Shown here: piece by piece, positions 8,623-17,082 of the stretch
How positions within the stretch are numbered: position 1 is the stretch's first letter
How the letters are laid out: every line of letters begins with the position of its first letter
NCBI RefSeq assembly: GCF_022170785.1
Contig: NZ_CP081870.1
Location: forward strand, 1,414,001 to 1,478,000
From: Rossellomorea marisflavi
GTDB lineage: Bacteria > Bacillota > Bacilli > Bacillales > Bacillaceae_B
DNA: 64,000 nt
Direction of reading: 5' to 3'
Program-made: the position numbers and the translations under genes
The notes under the pieces: generated by a model
Seen by the model: the letters and a program-made list of their open reading frames with translations, nothing else
Database searches by the model: none
What the model was told of the DNA's origin: nothing

Positions 8623-9795
8623 ATGCACTGGACGTTCCGTTCCGCTACGGGTGCCCGCTTTCCGGCGTGGAGGGAGTTGAGCCGCTTTGGCTGCGCCTGC
8701 AGGGTCTCAATCTTCCCTCTATTCCCGCGGGAGTCGGCCACCCTCCGCTGCACTGCACTATTGGTGATAGGGAGAACGTCGTTTATATACATTTTTCCTT
8801 ATTGTTTGTGTGAGTGAGTGCTAGTCATTTCAGCATTTCATTTTGTTTTGTGATCGGATTTGCACATGGACGTTCCGTTCCGCTGCGGGTGGGCGCTTTC
8901 CGGCGGGGAGGGAGTTGAGCCGCTTCGGCTGCGCCTGCAGGGTCTCAACCTTCCCTCTATTCCCGCGGGAGTCGGCCACCCTTCGCTGCACTGCACTTTT
9001 GGTGATGGGGAGAACGTCATTTATATACATTTCTCCTTATTGTCTGTGAGAGTGAGAGCTAGTCATCACATCATTTGATTTTGGATCTGTACATGGACGT
9101 TCCGTTCCGCTGCGGGTGGCCGCTTTCCGGCGGGGAGGGAGTTGAGCCGCTTCGGCTGCGCCTGCAGGGTCTCAACCTTCCCTCTATTCCCGCGGGAGTC
9201 GGCCACCCTCCGCTGCACTGCACTATTGGTGATAGGGAGAACGTCGTTTATATACATTTTTCCTTATTGTTTGTGTGAGTGAGTGCTAGTCATTACAGCA
9301 TTTCATTTTGTTTTGTGATCGGATTTGCACATGGACGTTCCGTTCCGCTACGGGTGGGCGCTTTCCGGCGGGGAGGGAGTTGAGCCGCTTCGGCTGTGCC
9401 TGCAGGGTCTCAACCTTCCCTCTATTCCCTCTGGAGTCGGCTACCCTCCGTTGCACTGCACTATTGGTGATGGGGAGAACGTCATTTATATAAATTTCTC
9501 CTTATTGTTTGTGAAAGAGTGCTATTCATTCAGCATTTCATTTTGTTTTGTGGTTGGATCTGTACATGGACGTTCCGTTCCGCTGCGGGTGGCCGCTTTC
9601 CGGCGGGGAGGGAGTTGAGCCGCTTCGGCTGCACCTGCAGGGTCTCAACCTTCCCTCTATTTCCGCGGGAGTCGGCCACCCTTCGCTGCACTGCACTTTT
9701 GGTGATAGGGAGAACGTCATTTGTATAGATTTCTCCTTATTGTTTGTGGAAGTGAGTGCTAGTCATTTTGCACTTGGATTTGGGCGTTCCGTACG
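8623..9795 (+). repeat. Tandem array of five ~235-bp GC-rich repeat units
   Basis: Units begin with TGGACGTTCCGTTCCGCT at 8629, 8867, 9094, 9332 and 9567 (periods 238, 227, 238, 235), with a decayed sixth start near 9776. Each has a GC-rich ~130-bp head and an AT-rich ~100-bp tail containing GGTGATAGGGAGAACGTC. The head folds on itself: GGTGGCCG pairs with CGGCCACC, then GAGGGAGTTGAG with CTCAACCTTCCCTC, with AGCCGCTTCGGCT near the apex. Short ORFs inside the units are by-products of the repeat. The head shares a core (GAGCC...TCGGC...GCCTGC.GGGTCTCA...TTCCCGC.GGAGTC) with the element at 40273. The array fills most of the 1.4-kb gap between two leftward genes; 9796-9900 holds nothing recognisable. 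Confidence 0.9.
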
Positions 9796-9900
9796 GTTCT
9801 GTTTGTCCAGCGCATTCGAGTTATCACCGCTCTGTTGATTGGGCCTTATTGGATGGAACGTTAATAGTATCTCCAAGTGTTGGGTATCCATGTAAGTGCT

Positions 9901-10341
9901 TCATTGATTGGTGAAGAGGGTTTGGGTTTCGACTTCTGAGAAGATGAAATGGGTGACGGTGTGGGCGAAGGGGTTGATGTGGTCTATGAAGGCTTCTGCT
10001 TCAGCGAATGTTGCAAAGTGGAGCTTAAGCATGAAGCAGGCTTGCCCAGCGATCCGATAGCAGAAGTCCACGTTTGGAAGCTCGGCGATTTTTTGCTTGA
10101 ACCCTTTGTAGTCTCCATTTTTCACGGTAGCTTCGATGATGCATTGAATGTCGTTGCCGAGTTTTCCATGGTTGATCTTCGTTGTATAGGACTCGATGAC
10201 ACCGTGGGATTCCATCTGCTTCACCCTTTCGGAGACCGATGGAGAAGAGAGGTTGATTCGCCTACCGAGCTCACTCATGGAAAGCCTGCTGTCCTGCATT
10301 AATTCGTTTAAAATTTTTCTGTCGATATCATCGATTTTCAT
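9901..10341 (-). CDS. lrpC: Lrp/AsnC-family transcriptional regulator, LrpC-like
   Basis: 146 residues. The N-terminal winged helix (IDRKILNELMQDSRLSMSELGRRINLSSPSVSERVKQMESHGVIE, residues 6-50) is followed by a RAM/AsnC ligand domain (IIEATVKNGDYKGFKQ, then NVDFCYRIAGQACFMLKL and THFIFSEVET). The CIIEATVKNG and FCYRIAG blocks closely match B. subtilis LrpC as remembered, a DNA-bending Lrp homologue. It is divergent from an AhpD-like gene with a ~120-bp shared upstream region, so it may control that neighbour and itself. Confidence 0.85.
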   Translation of the reverse strand: MKIDDIDRKILNELMQDSRLSMSELGRRINLSSPSVSERVKQMESHGVIESYTTKINHGKLGNDIQCIIEATVKNGDYKGFKQKIAELPNVDFCYRIAGQACFMLKLHFATFAEAEAFIDHINPFAHTVTHFIFSEVETQTLFTNQ

Positions 10342-10462
10342 ATGGAATGATCTCCTTGTGATTTGGGTTAAATTCTTAAATTTAAATTGCTAATTGCTTT
10401 TAGAGTGAAATGTAAAATTGAGAATGAGATTGATATGATTATTCTATAAGGAGGAGATGGAA

Positions 10463-10879
10463 ATGACAAGGATTGCTTCAGCTGCAATTGGCGCAACACC
10501 GTTCATGCGTTTGCTTGGACATCACGAAGAAGTAATGGAACGATGGGGGCAACTCTCAGAAACATTGGAGAAGGACGGTCACTTGACGAAAGAACTAAAA
10601 GAACAAGTGAGAAGGGTATTGGCATTCCAAAATGGATGCTTATACTGTCAAGCAAAGGGAAGGCCGGATCCTGACGTGTTTGATGAAAAAATATCAGTGG
10701 CCGTCGGTTTTGCGGAAGTTTTCGGAGTACAGGGTAGCAACGTTCAGGATGCTCTGTTCAAGGTGCTGAAGGAATCGTTCAGTGATGAGGAAATCTCAGA
10801 GCTTATTGCCTTCATCAGTTTCACCTCCGCTTCCCAGACATTTGGAGCCCTTATGGACCTTCGTCCGCAGAAAAATTAA
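10463..10879 (+). CDS. AhpD/carboxymuconolactone decarboxylase-like protein
   Basis: About 138 residues with the all-helical AhpD-like fold. The family helix LKEQVRRVLAFQNGCLYCQAKG (about residues 45-66) contains a CxxC pair (CLYC). In canonical AhpD the second Cys is followed four residues later by His; here that position is Gly, so the classical relay is incomplete and peroxidase activity is doubtful. The later block FSDEEISELIAFISFTSASQTFGALMDL fits the family. ATG 10463 is favoured because AAGGAGG (10448-10454) lies 8 bases away; ATG 10457 would be too close. It is divergent from the LrpC-like regulator and is probably regulated by it (inference). Confidence 0.7.
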   Translation: MTRIASAAIGATPFMRLLGHHEEVMERWGQLSETLEKDGHLTKELKEQVRRVLAFQNGCLYCQAKGRPDPDVFDEKISVAVGFAEVFGVQGSNVQDALFKVLKESFSDEEISELIAFISFTSASQTFGALMDLRPQKN

Positions 10880-10880
10880 A

Positions 10881-10909
10881 TTGCAAATATTTTGCTAATC
10901 TGGTATGAT
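10881..10909 (+). promoter_or_regulatory. Promoter of the tyrZ T-box transcript
   Basis: TTGCAA and TATGAT are separated by 17 bases, with a TG extension (TGGTATGAT). It starts two bases after the preceding stop codon, 15-20 bases before the leader. Confidence 0.75.
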
Positions 10910-10924
10910 CAGTTCAATTTAACA

Positions 10925-11156
10925 CATGTAAAGCGATGAGAGGAAATCCAGTAGCGACGATCTCCATGTTTAAGAGAGCCGGTGGGTGGTGCGAACCGGT
11001 ACAAAGGTCGGGTGAATTACAATCCTTGAGCGTCCCTGCATTCGTGGGGAACGGACGAACCGTTATTCGATTGAGTGGAAGAATCATTGTCTTCAAGAAG
11101 GGTGGTACCGCGTGAGCAATCACGTCCCTTTTTGAAGGCAATTTTTTTATTTTTTC
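10925..11156 (+). promoter_or_regulatory. T-box leader (tyrosine-specific) with terminator
   Basis: Stem I elements (AGCGATGAGAGGAAATCCAGTAG-like start, GAGAGCCGGTGGGTGGTGCGAACCGG) lead to a specifier region GAATTACAATCC, where TAC (Tyr) is followed by a purine as in other T-boxes. The T-box core AGGGTGGTACCGCG is at about 11099-11112. Downstream, CGTGA-GCAA-TCACG and longer flanking arms (ATTGTCTTCAA with TTGAAGGCAAT) form the terminator before a T-run. Uncharged tRNA-Tyr is expected to stabilise the antiterminator and allow tyrZ transcription. Confidence 0.92.
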
Positions 11157-11189
11157 ATGTGTTAGAAATGATTATGGGAGGTAATGTCA

Positions 11190-12431
11190 ATGCAAAAGCT
11201 GACAGATCAACAAGAACAAGAAGTACAGGAGCAACTGGCTGTCTACCGACAAGGTGTACAGGAGATCATTCCTCTCAAAGAACTTGAAAACAAAATCAGA
11301 ACATCCGTCATTGAAAATAAACCATTAAAAATTAAACTGGGTCTTGATCCATCTGCTCCTGACGTCCATCTCGGGCATACGGTCGTTTTGAATAAGCTTC
11401 GCCAGTTCCAGGAGCACGGCCATATCATCCAGCTGATCATCGGTGACTTTACGGGGAAAATAGGGGATCCAACTGGGAAATCCGTTGCCCGTAAGCAGCT
11501 AACCGAAGATGAGGTGAAACATAATGCTCAAACTTACTTTGAGCAATTTTCTAAAGTCCTGGACATGGATAAGGTTGAACTTCACTATAATTCCAAATGG
11601 TTGAGTGAGATGAAGATGGAGGATGTCATTGGACTTGCGGGGAAAATCACAGTGGCAAGACTGATGGAGCGCGATGACTTCGAGGCGAGGATCAAGGAAG
11701 GTAAACCGATCTCCCTTCATGAATTCTTCTACCCGTTGATGCAGGGTTTTGACTCGGTACAGCTGGAATGCGATATCGAGCTTGGGGGGACGGATCAGCA
11801 TTTCAACGTGCTCATGGGGCGTCATTTCCAGGAGAAATTTAATAAGGAGAAGCAGGTTGTCATTCTTATGCCCCTTCTAGAAGGACTGGATGGAGTCGAT
11901 AAGATGTCAAAATCGAAACATAATTACATCGGAATCGATGAGAGTCCTGAAGAAATGTTCGGCAAGACGATGTCACTGCCCGATCACCTTATGATGAAGT
12001 ACTTTGAACTCATCACGGATCTTCCCCTTGAAAAGATCAGTGAAATCAAAGCTTCGCTGGCTGCAGGGCAAATGCACCCCCGTGATGCCAAGATGCTCCT
12101 CGGAAGGACGATCGTCAGGATGTACCATGGAATCGGAGCAAGTGAGCGGGCACAAGAGCAGTTCATCTCTGTTTTTCAAAAAGGCAGTATGCCAGATGAG
12201 ATTCCAGAGCTGCAGTGGAACGGGAATGAAGAGATCAACATACTCGAGCTGCTCGTCAACGTCAATCTTCTTCCTTCCAAAAGTGAAGCGAGGAAGATGA
12301 TCAAGAATAAGGGCGTAAAGATTGATGGAGCCAAGGTGGAAGATCCAAACCTTATTGTGAAGGTCCAGGAGGGGATGACTATGCAGGTCGGCAAGCGAAA
12401 ATTCATTAAACTTTTGGTTGAAGGGGAATGA
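11190..12431 (+). CDS. tyrZ: Tyrosyl-tRNA synthetase, TyrZ type
   Basis: 413 residues; charges tRNA-Tyr in the cytoplasm. The class I signature is HLGH within [17 protein letters not shown] (about residues 54-70), and KMSKSKHN is near residue 238. A C-terminal S4 RNA-binding domain ([21 protein letters not shown]) ends the protein. The KMSKS form and the [11 protein letters not shown] motif place it in the second tyrosyl synthetase clade (B. subtilis TyrZ) rather than the TyrS clade with KFGKT. ATG 11190 is preferred because GGGAGG is 8 bases upstream; ATG 11184 is too near. It is controlled by the T-box and its last codons overlap the MerR regulator gene (ATGA). Confidence 0.93.
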   Translation: MQKLTDQQEQEVQEQLAVYRQGVQEIIPLKELENKIRTSVIENKPLKIKLGLDPSAPDVHLGHTVVLNKLRQFQEHGHIIQLIIGDFTGKIGDPTGKSVARKQLTEDEVKHNAQTYFEQFSKVLDMDKVELHYNSKWLSEMKMEDVIGLAGKITVARLMERDDFEARIKEGKPISLHEFFYPLMQGFDSVQLECDIELGGTDQHFNVLMGRHFQEKFNKEKQVVILMPLLEGLDGVDKMSKSKHNYIGIDESPEEMFGKTMSLPDHLMMKYFELITDLPLEKISEIKASLAAGQMHPRDAKMLLGRTIVRMYHGIGASERAQEQFISVFQKGSMPDEIPELQWNGNEEINILELLVNVNLLPSKSEARKMIKNKGVKIDGAKVEDPNLIVKVQEGMTMQVGKRKFIKLLVEGE

Positions 12432-13228
12432 AGGATCAGTTCACCATCGGACAAATGTCAAAGCTTTATGATATACCAGTGAAAACCTTGAGATATTATG
12501 ATGAAATCGGGCTATTCACCCCTTATCATACGGATGGGGAAACAGGTTATCGGTATTACCGTGCCGAGCAGTTCCAGCAGCTCGATATGATCAGCTTTTT
12601 GAAAAGCTTGGGTGTGCCTCTGAAGGAAATTAAGCAAAAAATGGAGCACAGTACGCTGGACCAGTTCTTGCACACTCTTGAGAAATACGAGGAAAACACG
12701 AGAAGGAAAATGGATGAATTGAAAACAACTCATCGGCATCTCTCCCAAAAAATTCAGCAGCTTCAGCTTGCGAAGACAACGGAACGGGGGCCTTTGCTCT
12801 CCTCTCTGCCGAAGAGAAGCATTTGGAAAGAAGAGCGTTCATTTTCTTCCCTTGATGATATGGAAGTGCTCTTAAGGGAAATCAAGAAAACCGTCAATCA
12901 TATGACGCCCATCATGGTCGGTTCTGTCGGCTTGTTTGTATCACCTGAGCACATCAAGAGTGATGAAGAGTTTGTCTACGACGGATTGTATATCCTTCTT
13001 GAAGAAGAATCAGGATACGACATCCTTCCGGAAGGGACATATGCCACAGTCTATTCTCTCGAGGATCGCAGGAGGGATTCCTACTATTATAATATGCTTG
13101 TGGATTTTGTATCTGGACTGGGAATGGAAACGGAGGGACCTCTATATACAAGGCAGATTGTCGATTCCTTCATCTCCCACATGAAGGACGAGCGATTGAC
13201 AGAGTATCAGATTAAAGTTCGTGGTTGA
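12428..13228 (+). CDS. MerR-family regulator, BmrR/multidrug type
   Basis: 266 residues. The N-terminal MerR helix-turn-helix is [28 protein letters not shown] (residues 5-32) followed by the wing TGYRYY. A long dimerisation helix spans about residues 75-120 ([21 protein letters not shown]). The C-terminal half resembles the GyrI-like effector domain of BmrR-type drug sensors ([12 protein letters not shown]). It overlaps tyrZ by 4 bases, so regulator synthesis is coupled to a T-box transcript. Its likely target is the MFS gene immediately downstream, whose promoter has the MerR-type 19-bp spacer. Confidence 0.85.
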   Translation: MKDQFTIGQMSKLYDIPVKTLRYYDEIGLFTPYHTDGETGYRYYRAEQFQQLDMISFLKSLGVPLKEIKQKMEHSTLDQFLHTLEKYEENTRRKMDELKTTHRHLSQKIQQLQLAKTTERGPLLSSLPKRSIWKEERSFSSLDDMEVLLREIKKTVNHMTPIMVGSVGLFVSPEHIKSDEEFVYDGLYILLEEESGYDILPEGTYATVYSLEDRRRDSYYYNMLVDFVSGLGMETEGPLYTRQIVDSFISHMKDERLTEYQIKVRG

Positions 13229-13234
13229 TTCCTA

Positions 13235-13265
13235 TTGACCCTCCGGTTACTGGAGGGTTTAAAAT
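13235..13265 (+). promoter_or_regulatory. MerR-type operator-promoter of the MFS gene
   Basis: TTGACC (-35) and TAAAAT (-10) are 19 bases apart. Between them lies the inverted repeat ACCCTCC-N7-GGAGGGT, overlapping the end of the -35. An over-long spacer with a centred dyad is the hallmark of MerR-activated promoters, and the layout resembles CueR and BmrR sites. Confidence 0.8.
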
Positions 13266-13299
13266 GATGATGGCTATACAACGTAAAGGAGAGTCATCC

Positions 13300-14502
13300 A
13301 TGAAGGAATTAGCACACACGCAATCAAAAACGTATTTATTCATTTTCATCGTGATCATGGGGTGCCTAAGTGCATTCGGACCACTGACAATCGATATGTA
13401 CCTTCCGGGTCTGCCTACTCTTGCATCTGATCTTGGTACGAACGCCTCCACTGCTCAGCTTAGTCTGACGGCCTGCCTGATCGGACTTGCCGCAGGGCAG
13501 CTCATCGTAGGTCCTTATTCGGATATGGTGGGAAGGAAAAAGCCGCTGATTGTGGCATTGATCCTCTTCACCATTTCATCGGTTTTGTGCATGTTCACAG
13601 GTTCAATCTGGGGACTTATTGTTCTCCGTTTCATTCAGGGTCTCACAGGTGCTGCCGGCATGGTCATTTCAAGGGCTGGCATGCGGGATCGCTTTTCCGG
13701 ACAGGAATTGACGAAGTACTTTGCCATGCTGATGCTCGTCAATGGGTTGGCACCTATTGCAGCGCCAGTGGCCGGGGGACAGCTTCTTCAATTCATGTCG
13801 TGGAGGGGAATCTTCGGTGTCCTTGCCCTCATCGGGGGAATCATGCTTCTTGCCGTCTGCTTCGGATTGAGTGAAACGCTACCGATAGAAAGAAGGAAGA
13901 CCGGGGGGATCTCCAGCGTTTTCAACACCTTCGGCCGTTTGATCAGAAACCGGGTTTTCATGGGGTATGTCCTGGTACAAGGGTTCGCCATGAGTGCCAT
14001 GTTCGCCTATATTTCAGGCTCCACCTTCGTCCTGCAGGATATTTATGGACTATCTCCACAAATGTTCAGTCTGATCTTCGCCTTGAACGGCCTCGGTCTC
14101 ATCATTGCAACCCAGGCAACCGGGAAACTCGCACCCGTCTTCGGTGAAACATCGTTGCTGAGGTATGGCATCCTTCAAGGACTATTGGCTAGCGTGTTGC
14201 TCATTGTCAGCATCTCACTGGAGGCCTCGGTCGTATTCATCTGTATCTTCCTTTTCCTGACGGTATCCACTGTCGGAATCGTGAATACTACCGTATTTTC
14301 CCTTGCGATGAGTGATCAGGGAGATAACGCAGGGAGTGCAGCTGCCCTCCTTGGATTATTGCCATTCATTCTTGGTGGTGCGGCGGCACCCCTCGTCGGA
14401 CTGGGTGACGGGGCTTCAGCGGTCCCCATGGCTGTCGTCATTGCCATTTGTGAAGCTGTGGCTGTAGTATCCTACTTTATCATGGTAAGGAAAAAGGGTT
14501 GA
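13300..14502 (+). CDS. Bcr/CflA-type MFS drug efflux transporter
   Basis: 400 residues with 12 predicted membrane helices, DHA1 family. Helix 1 contains GPLTIDMYLPGLPTLASDLG, the Bcr/CflA signature. The loop 2-3 motif is GPYSDMVGRKKPL (about residues 69-81), and motif C-like glycines are in GLAPIAAPVAGGQL (about 149-162). It probably exports antibiotics or other hydrophobic compounds by proton antiport. ATG 13300 follows AAAGGAG at 8-base spacing; upstream in-frame starts would overlap the promoter. The MerR regulator and operator upstream suggest drug-induced expression. A strong terminator follows. Confidence 0.88.
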   Translation: MKELAHTQSKTYLFIFIVIMGCLSAFGPLTIDMYLPGLPTLASDLGTNASTAQLSLTACLIGLAAGQLIVGPYSDMVGRKKPLIVALILFTISSVLCMFTGSIWGLIVLRFIQGLTGAAGMVISRAGMRDRFSGQELTKYFAMLMLVNGLAPIAAPVAGGQLLQFMSWRGIFGVLALIGGIMLLAVCFGLSETLPIERRKTGGISSVFNTFGRLIRNRVFMGYVLVQGFAMSAMFAYISGSTFVLQDIYGLSPQMFSLIFALNGLGLIIATQATGKLAPVFGETSLLRYGILQGLLASVLLIVSISLEASVVFICIFLFLTVSTVGIVNTTVFSLAMSDQGDNAGSAAALLGLLPFILGGAAAPLVGLGDGASAVPMAVVIAICEAVAVVSYFIMVRKKG

Positions 14503-14507
14503 ACCGA

Positions 14508-14542
14508 AAAAGGGATTCAGAGCACATGCTCTGAATCCCTTT
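14508..14542 (+). terminator. Intrinsic terminator after MFS gene
   Basis: Near-perfect 14-15 bp arms (AAAGGGATTCAGAGC and GCTCTGAATCCCTTT) around ACAT. Confidence 0.85.
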
Positions 14543-14632
14543 CGCTTATACCTTAAGTATAGCATGCCTATAGGGAAAATATCAGTCTGTTTTTCCTGAA
14601 AAACCCTGTTAAAATGAGCAAGACAAGGGGGC

Positions 14633-15163
14633 ATGACCGTGATTGATTATAGGATTACAAGGAAAGATGGCTTTGATCATAAGATTGGTGAACTGATATC
14701 CATGTTGGAGCATACCAGGAGCGTGACGATGGAAGAATTAAGTGGAATCAGCCGGGAAGAGCTTGAGTATATGGAGGACCCCGGTGGAAATACCATCGCA
14801 AGCCTCCTCATGCATATTGCAGCAATTGAATTTGTCCATCAGATCATCTCTTTTGAAGAAAGGGACCTGACTGATGAAGAAGCAGACACATGGGGTAAGG
14901 CCCTTGACTTGGGGAATCCGGCCACTCTGCACTATCAGGGGCTGGAGGTTGATGAGTACCTTGAAGCGTTAAAAAAGGTTCGGAGTGTTACTGTCTCTTC
15001 TTTCTCTCAGCTTTCAGACCAATGGCTAGATGAAGAAAGAAGGAGGGGAAACGGGGTTTCCTATAACTTCTATTATATCTGGTACCACGTGATGGAGGAT
15101 GAAATCAATCATCGAGGACAGATACGTCTATTGAGAAGGAAGTATAGAGAGGGTTCAAACTAG
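14633..15163 (+). CDS. DinB-family protein (DUF664-like)
   Basis: 176 residues, four-helix DinB/DUF664 fold. Metal ligands typical of the family can be picked out as His in ASLLMHIAAIEFVH (about residues 58-73) and the late paired histidine motif in WYHVMEDEINHRGQIRLLRRK (about residues 150-170). Relatives include putative metal-dependent enzymes such as bacillithiol S-transferases; the substrate here is unknown. GGGGGC precedes the ATG. It is a stand-alone gene between terminators. Confidence 0.8.
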   Translation: MTVIDYRITRKDGFDHKIGELISMLEHTRSVTMEELSGISREELEYMEDPGGNTIASLLMHIAAIEFVHQIISFEERDLTDEEADTWGKALDLGNPATLHYQGLEVDEYLEALKKVRSVTVSSFSQLSDQWLDEERRRGNGVSYNFYYIWYHVMEDEINHRGQIRLLRRKYREGSN

Positions 15164-15185
15164 TTGAAGACAATGGTTCACCGGC

Positions 15186-15226
15186 GAGGTTCCTTGCGCG
15201 GTCGCAGTGCAGGGAACCTCTTTTCC
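15186..15226 (+). terminator. Intrinsic terminator after DinB-family gene
   Basis: GAGGTTCC ... GGAACCTC hairpin with additional inner pairing (CTTGC/GTGCAG), followed by TTTTCCC. Confidence 0.7.
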
Positions 15227-15286
15227 CTCCTGTGTACTTTGTCTTGAATTTGTCAAATTCAATTCAGTGAGAAGAAGGATAAGTGA

Positions 15287-15328
15287 TGGTATAATAGAGA
15301 TAGAATAATTTGTGAAGTATTTCACTAA
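15287..15328 (+). promoter_or_regulatory. Extended -10 promoter and Rex operator of cydDC
   Basis: TGGTATAAT (15287-15295) is an extended -10 box without a clear -35. TTGTGAAGTATTTCACTAA (15310-15328) is a Rex box with one deviation from the dyad, placed 15 bases downstream of the -10, where it would block transcription at low NADH. Confidence 0.8.
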
Positions 15329-15354
15329 CTTTCGGAACGGGAGTGAAATCATCT

Positions 15355-17082
15355 ATGAAAGCATTACATTCAATTGTAAAAGCCAGTAGGTCATTCATGA
15401 TGACTTTATATAGTTCTTCCATTCTTTTGGGTCTCGCCATTGTCGCTCAGGCATACTTGATCGCGGGGATTGTAGACAGGGTTTTCCTGAAGGGAGCTTC
15501 CTTGACAGAAGTATGGCCTCTATTGACAGCACTGCTTTTGGCTTTCGCATCCAGGGCGGTTTTCAGCTGGTTGAACGGCAGAACAGGGATCCGGCTTGCA
15601 TCATCTGTGAAAGGAGAGGTCAGGAAAAAACTCTTGAACAAATGGGCTCATCAGCCACTCACTGCTTCTGTAGGCAGTCAGGCGGGAAGGAAGGTATCCG
15701 TCCTGATGGAAGCGGTCGACGGGCTTGATGGCTACTATAGCAAGTATGTGCCTCAACGAATTGAAACAACGCTCGTCCCACTGATGATTTTGGTGGTCCT
15801 ATTCAAGGAACACTGGTTCACAGGACTGATCATCCTGATTACGGCTCCCTTCATCCCGATCTTCATGGCACTCATCGGGATCAAAACGAAGGAAAAATCA
15901 GAAGACCAGATGGAAAAGCTTGAATCGTTCTCCGGTACATTTCTTGATGTCCTTCAAGGGTTGACGACATTGAAGCTATTCGGGAAAGGAAAGACGAAGA
16001 GTTCAGAGATCATGGAGAGCTCGCTGAACTTCCGCGAGTCCACAATGGAGGTGCTGAAGACTGCCTTCCTATCCTCCTTGATGCTCGAGTTCATCTCCAT
16101 GCTGAGCATCGGCCTGATCGCCCTCGAAGTCGGTCTGCGTCTGATCGTGTTCGACAGCATCTCATTTTACACTGCATTCTTTGTCCTCATCCTGGCACCT
16201 GAATTCTATCTTTCCATGAAGCAGTTGGGGAGTGCCTTCCATACAGGAAGGGGTAGTTCAGGTTCCGTTAAAGCGGTGAAGGATGAGCTTGAACGGGATG
16301 ACGGGGAGATCCTCTGGGGGGATAGTCTCATTCATGCGGAGGATGGACCGCCCCCAATCGATCTGAAAGGGGTCGGTCACGCCTATTCACAAGGTGCTTT
16401 TCGTCTTAAGCCCTTGTCAGTCCATATTGAACCGTTCAGCAAGGTGGCCATCATCGGTGAAAGTGGATCCGGAAAAACGACCCTCCTGCATATCCTTTCA
16501 GGATTGATCGATCCAGCCGAGGGACAAGTGATGGTGAATGGCCAATCAAGAAGACAGTTTACAGAACGTTCGTGGTTCGGGCTCATCGCATATATCTCGC
16601 AGAACCCATATATTTTTGCCGGGACGATAGAAGAGAACATGGCAGCCGGGTCCCTTCATACAGCAAAGGAACTGGAGGATGCGGCTGAAAAAGCCGGACT
16701 GACGGATCTGATCTTCAGTCTGAAGGAAGGATTCCAGACCGTGATCGGCGAAGGGGGCAGGGGACTGTCGGGTGGAGAGAAGCAACGGATCGCCCTTGCA
16801 AGGGCCTTTTTGCGGAAGCCATCCATCGTCTTGCTTGATGAACCGACCACCGGACTCGACCTGAAGACAGAGTCGATTCTTCAGCAGTCGATCCAGGAGC
16901 TATCCCGGTCTTCCACCATCGTCACGGTTGCTCATAGATTGCACACCATCCGCCATTCCGATCAAATCCTTGTATTGAAAGAGGGAGCACTCATCGGAGA
17001 GGGTACTCACGAGGAATTGCTCAAGGAGCTGCCTGCATACGAGCGCATGATTGCGGTACAAAAAGGAGTGAACATCATATGA
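15355..17082 (+). CDS. cydD: Thiol reductant ABC exporter subunit CydD
   Basis: About 575 residues, a half-transporter with an N-terminal six-helix ABC membrane domain (about residues 1-310) and a C-terminal ATPase. Walker A is GESGSGKTT (about residue 371), the signature motif LSGGEKQR and Walker B IVLLDEPTTGLD follow. CydDC exports cysteine or glutathione-type thiols and is needed to assemble cytochrome bd oxidase. The cydA and cydB genes are not here, unlike the B. subtilis cydABCD operon. ATG 15355 is preferred over the GTG at 15343, which overlaps the ribosome site (CGGGAG). The 4-base overlap with cydC shows translational coupling; Rex control is likely. Confidence 0.9.
   Translation: MKALHSIVKASRSFMMTLYSSSILLGLAIVAQAYLIAGIVDRVFLKGASLTEVWPLLTALLLAFASRAVFSWLNGRTGIRLASSVKGEVRKKLLNKWAHQPLTASVGSQAGRKVSVLMEAVDGLDGYYSKYVPQRIETTLVPLMILVVLFKEHWFTGLIILITAPFIPIFMALIGIKTKEKSEDQMEKLESFSGTFLDVLQGLTTLKLFGKGKTKSSEIMESSLNFRESTMEVLKTAFLSSLMLEFISMLSIGLIALEVGLRLIVFDSISFYTAFFVLILAPEFYLSMKQLGSAFHTGRGSSGSVKAVKDELERDDGEILWGDSLIHAEDGPPPIDLKGVGHAYSQGAFRLKPLSVHIEPFSKVAIIGESGSGKTTLLHILSGLIDPAEGQVMVNGQSRRQFTERSWFGLIAYISQNPYIFAGTIEENMAAGSLHTAKELEDAAEKAGLTDLIFSLKEGFQTVIGEGGRGLSGGEKQRIALARAFLRKPSIVLLDEPTTGLDLKTESILQQSIQELSRSSTIVTVAHRLHTIRHSDQILVLKEGALIGEGTHEELLKELPAYERMIAVQKGVNII

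Noticed and set aside
8623-9795. Possible CRISPR array
   Set aside because: Period (~235 bp) is far too long, there are no unique spacers, and no cas genes are in the window.
8601-9838. Overlapping 60-97 codon frames on both strands inside the tandem array, including a recurring one starting MYINDVLPIT
   Set aside because: The frames recur only because the DNA repeats; they exist on both strands, end at different places in different units, unit lengths are not multiples of three, and the composition is dictated by the hairpin.
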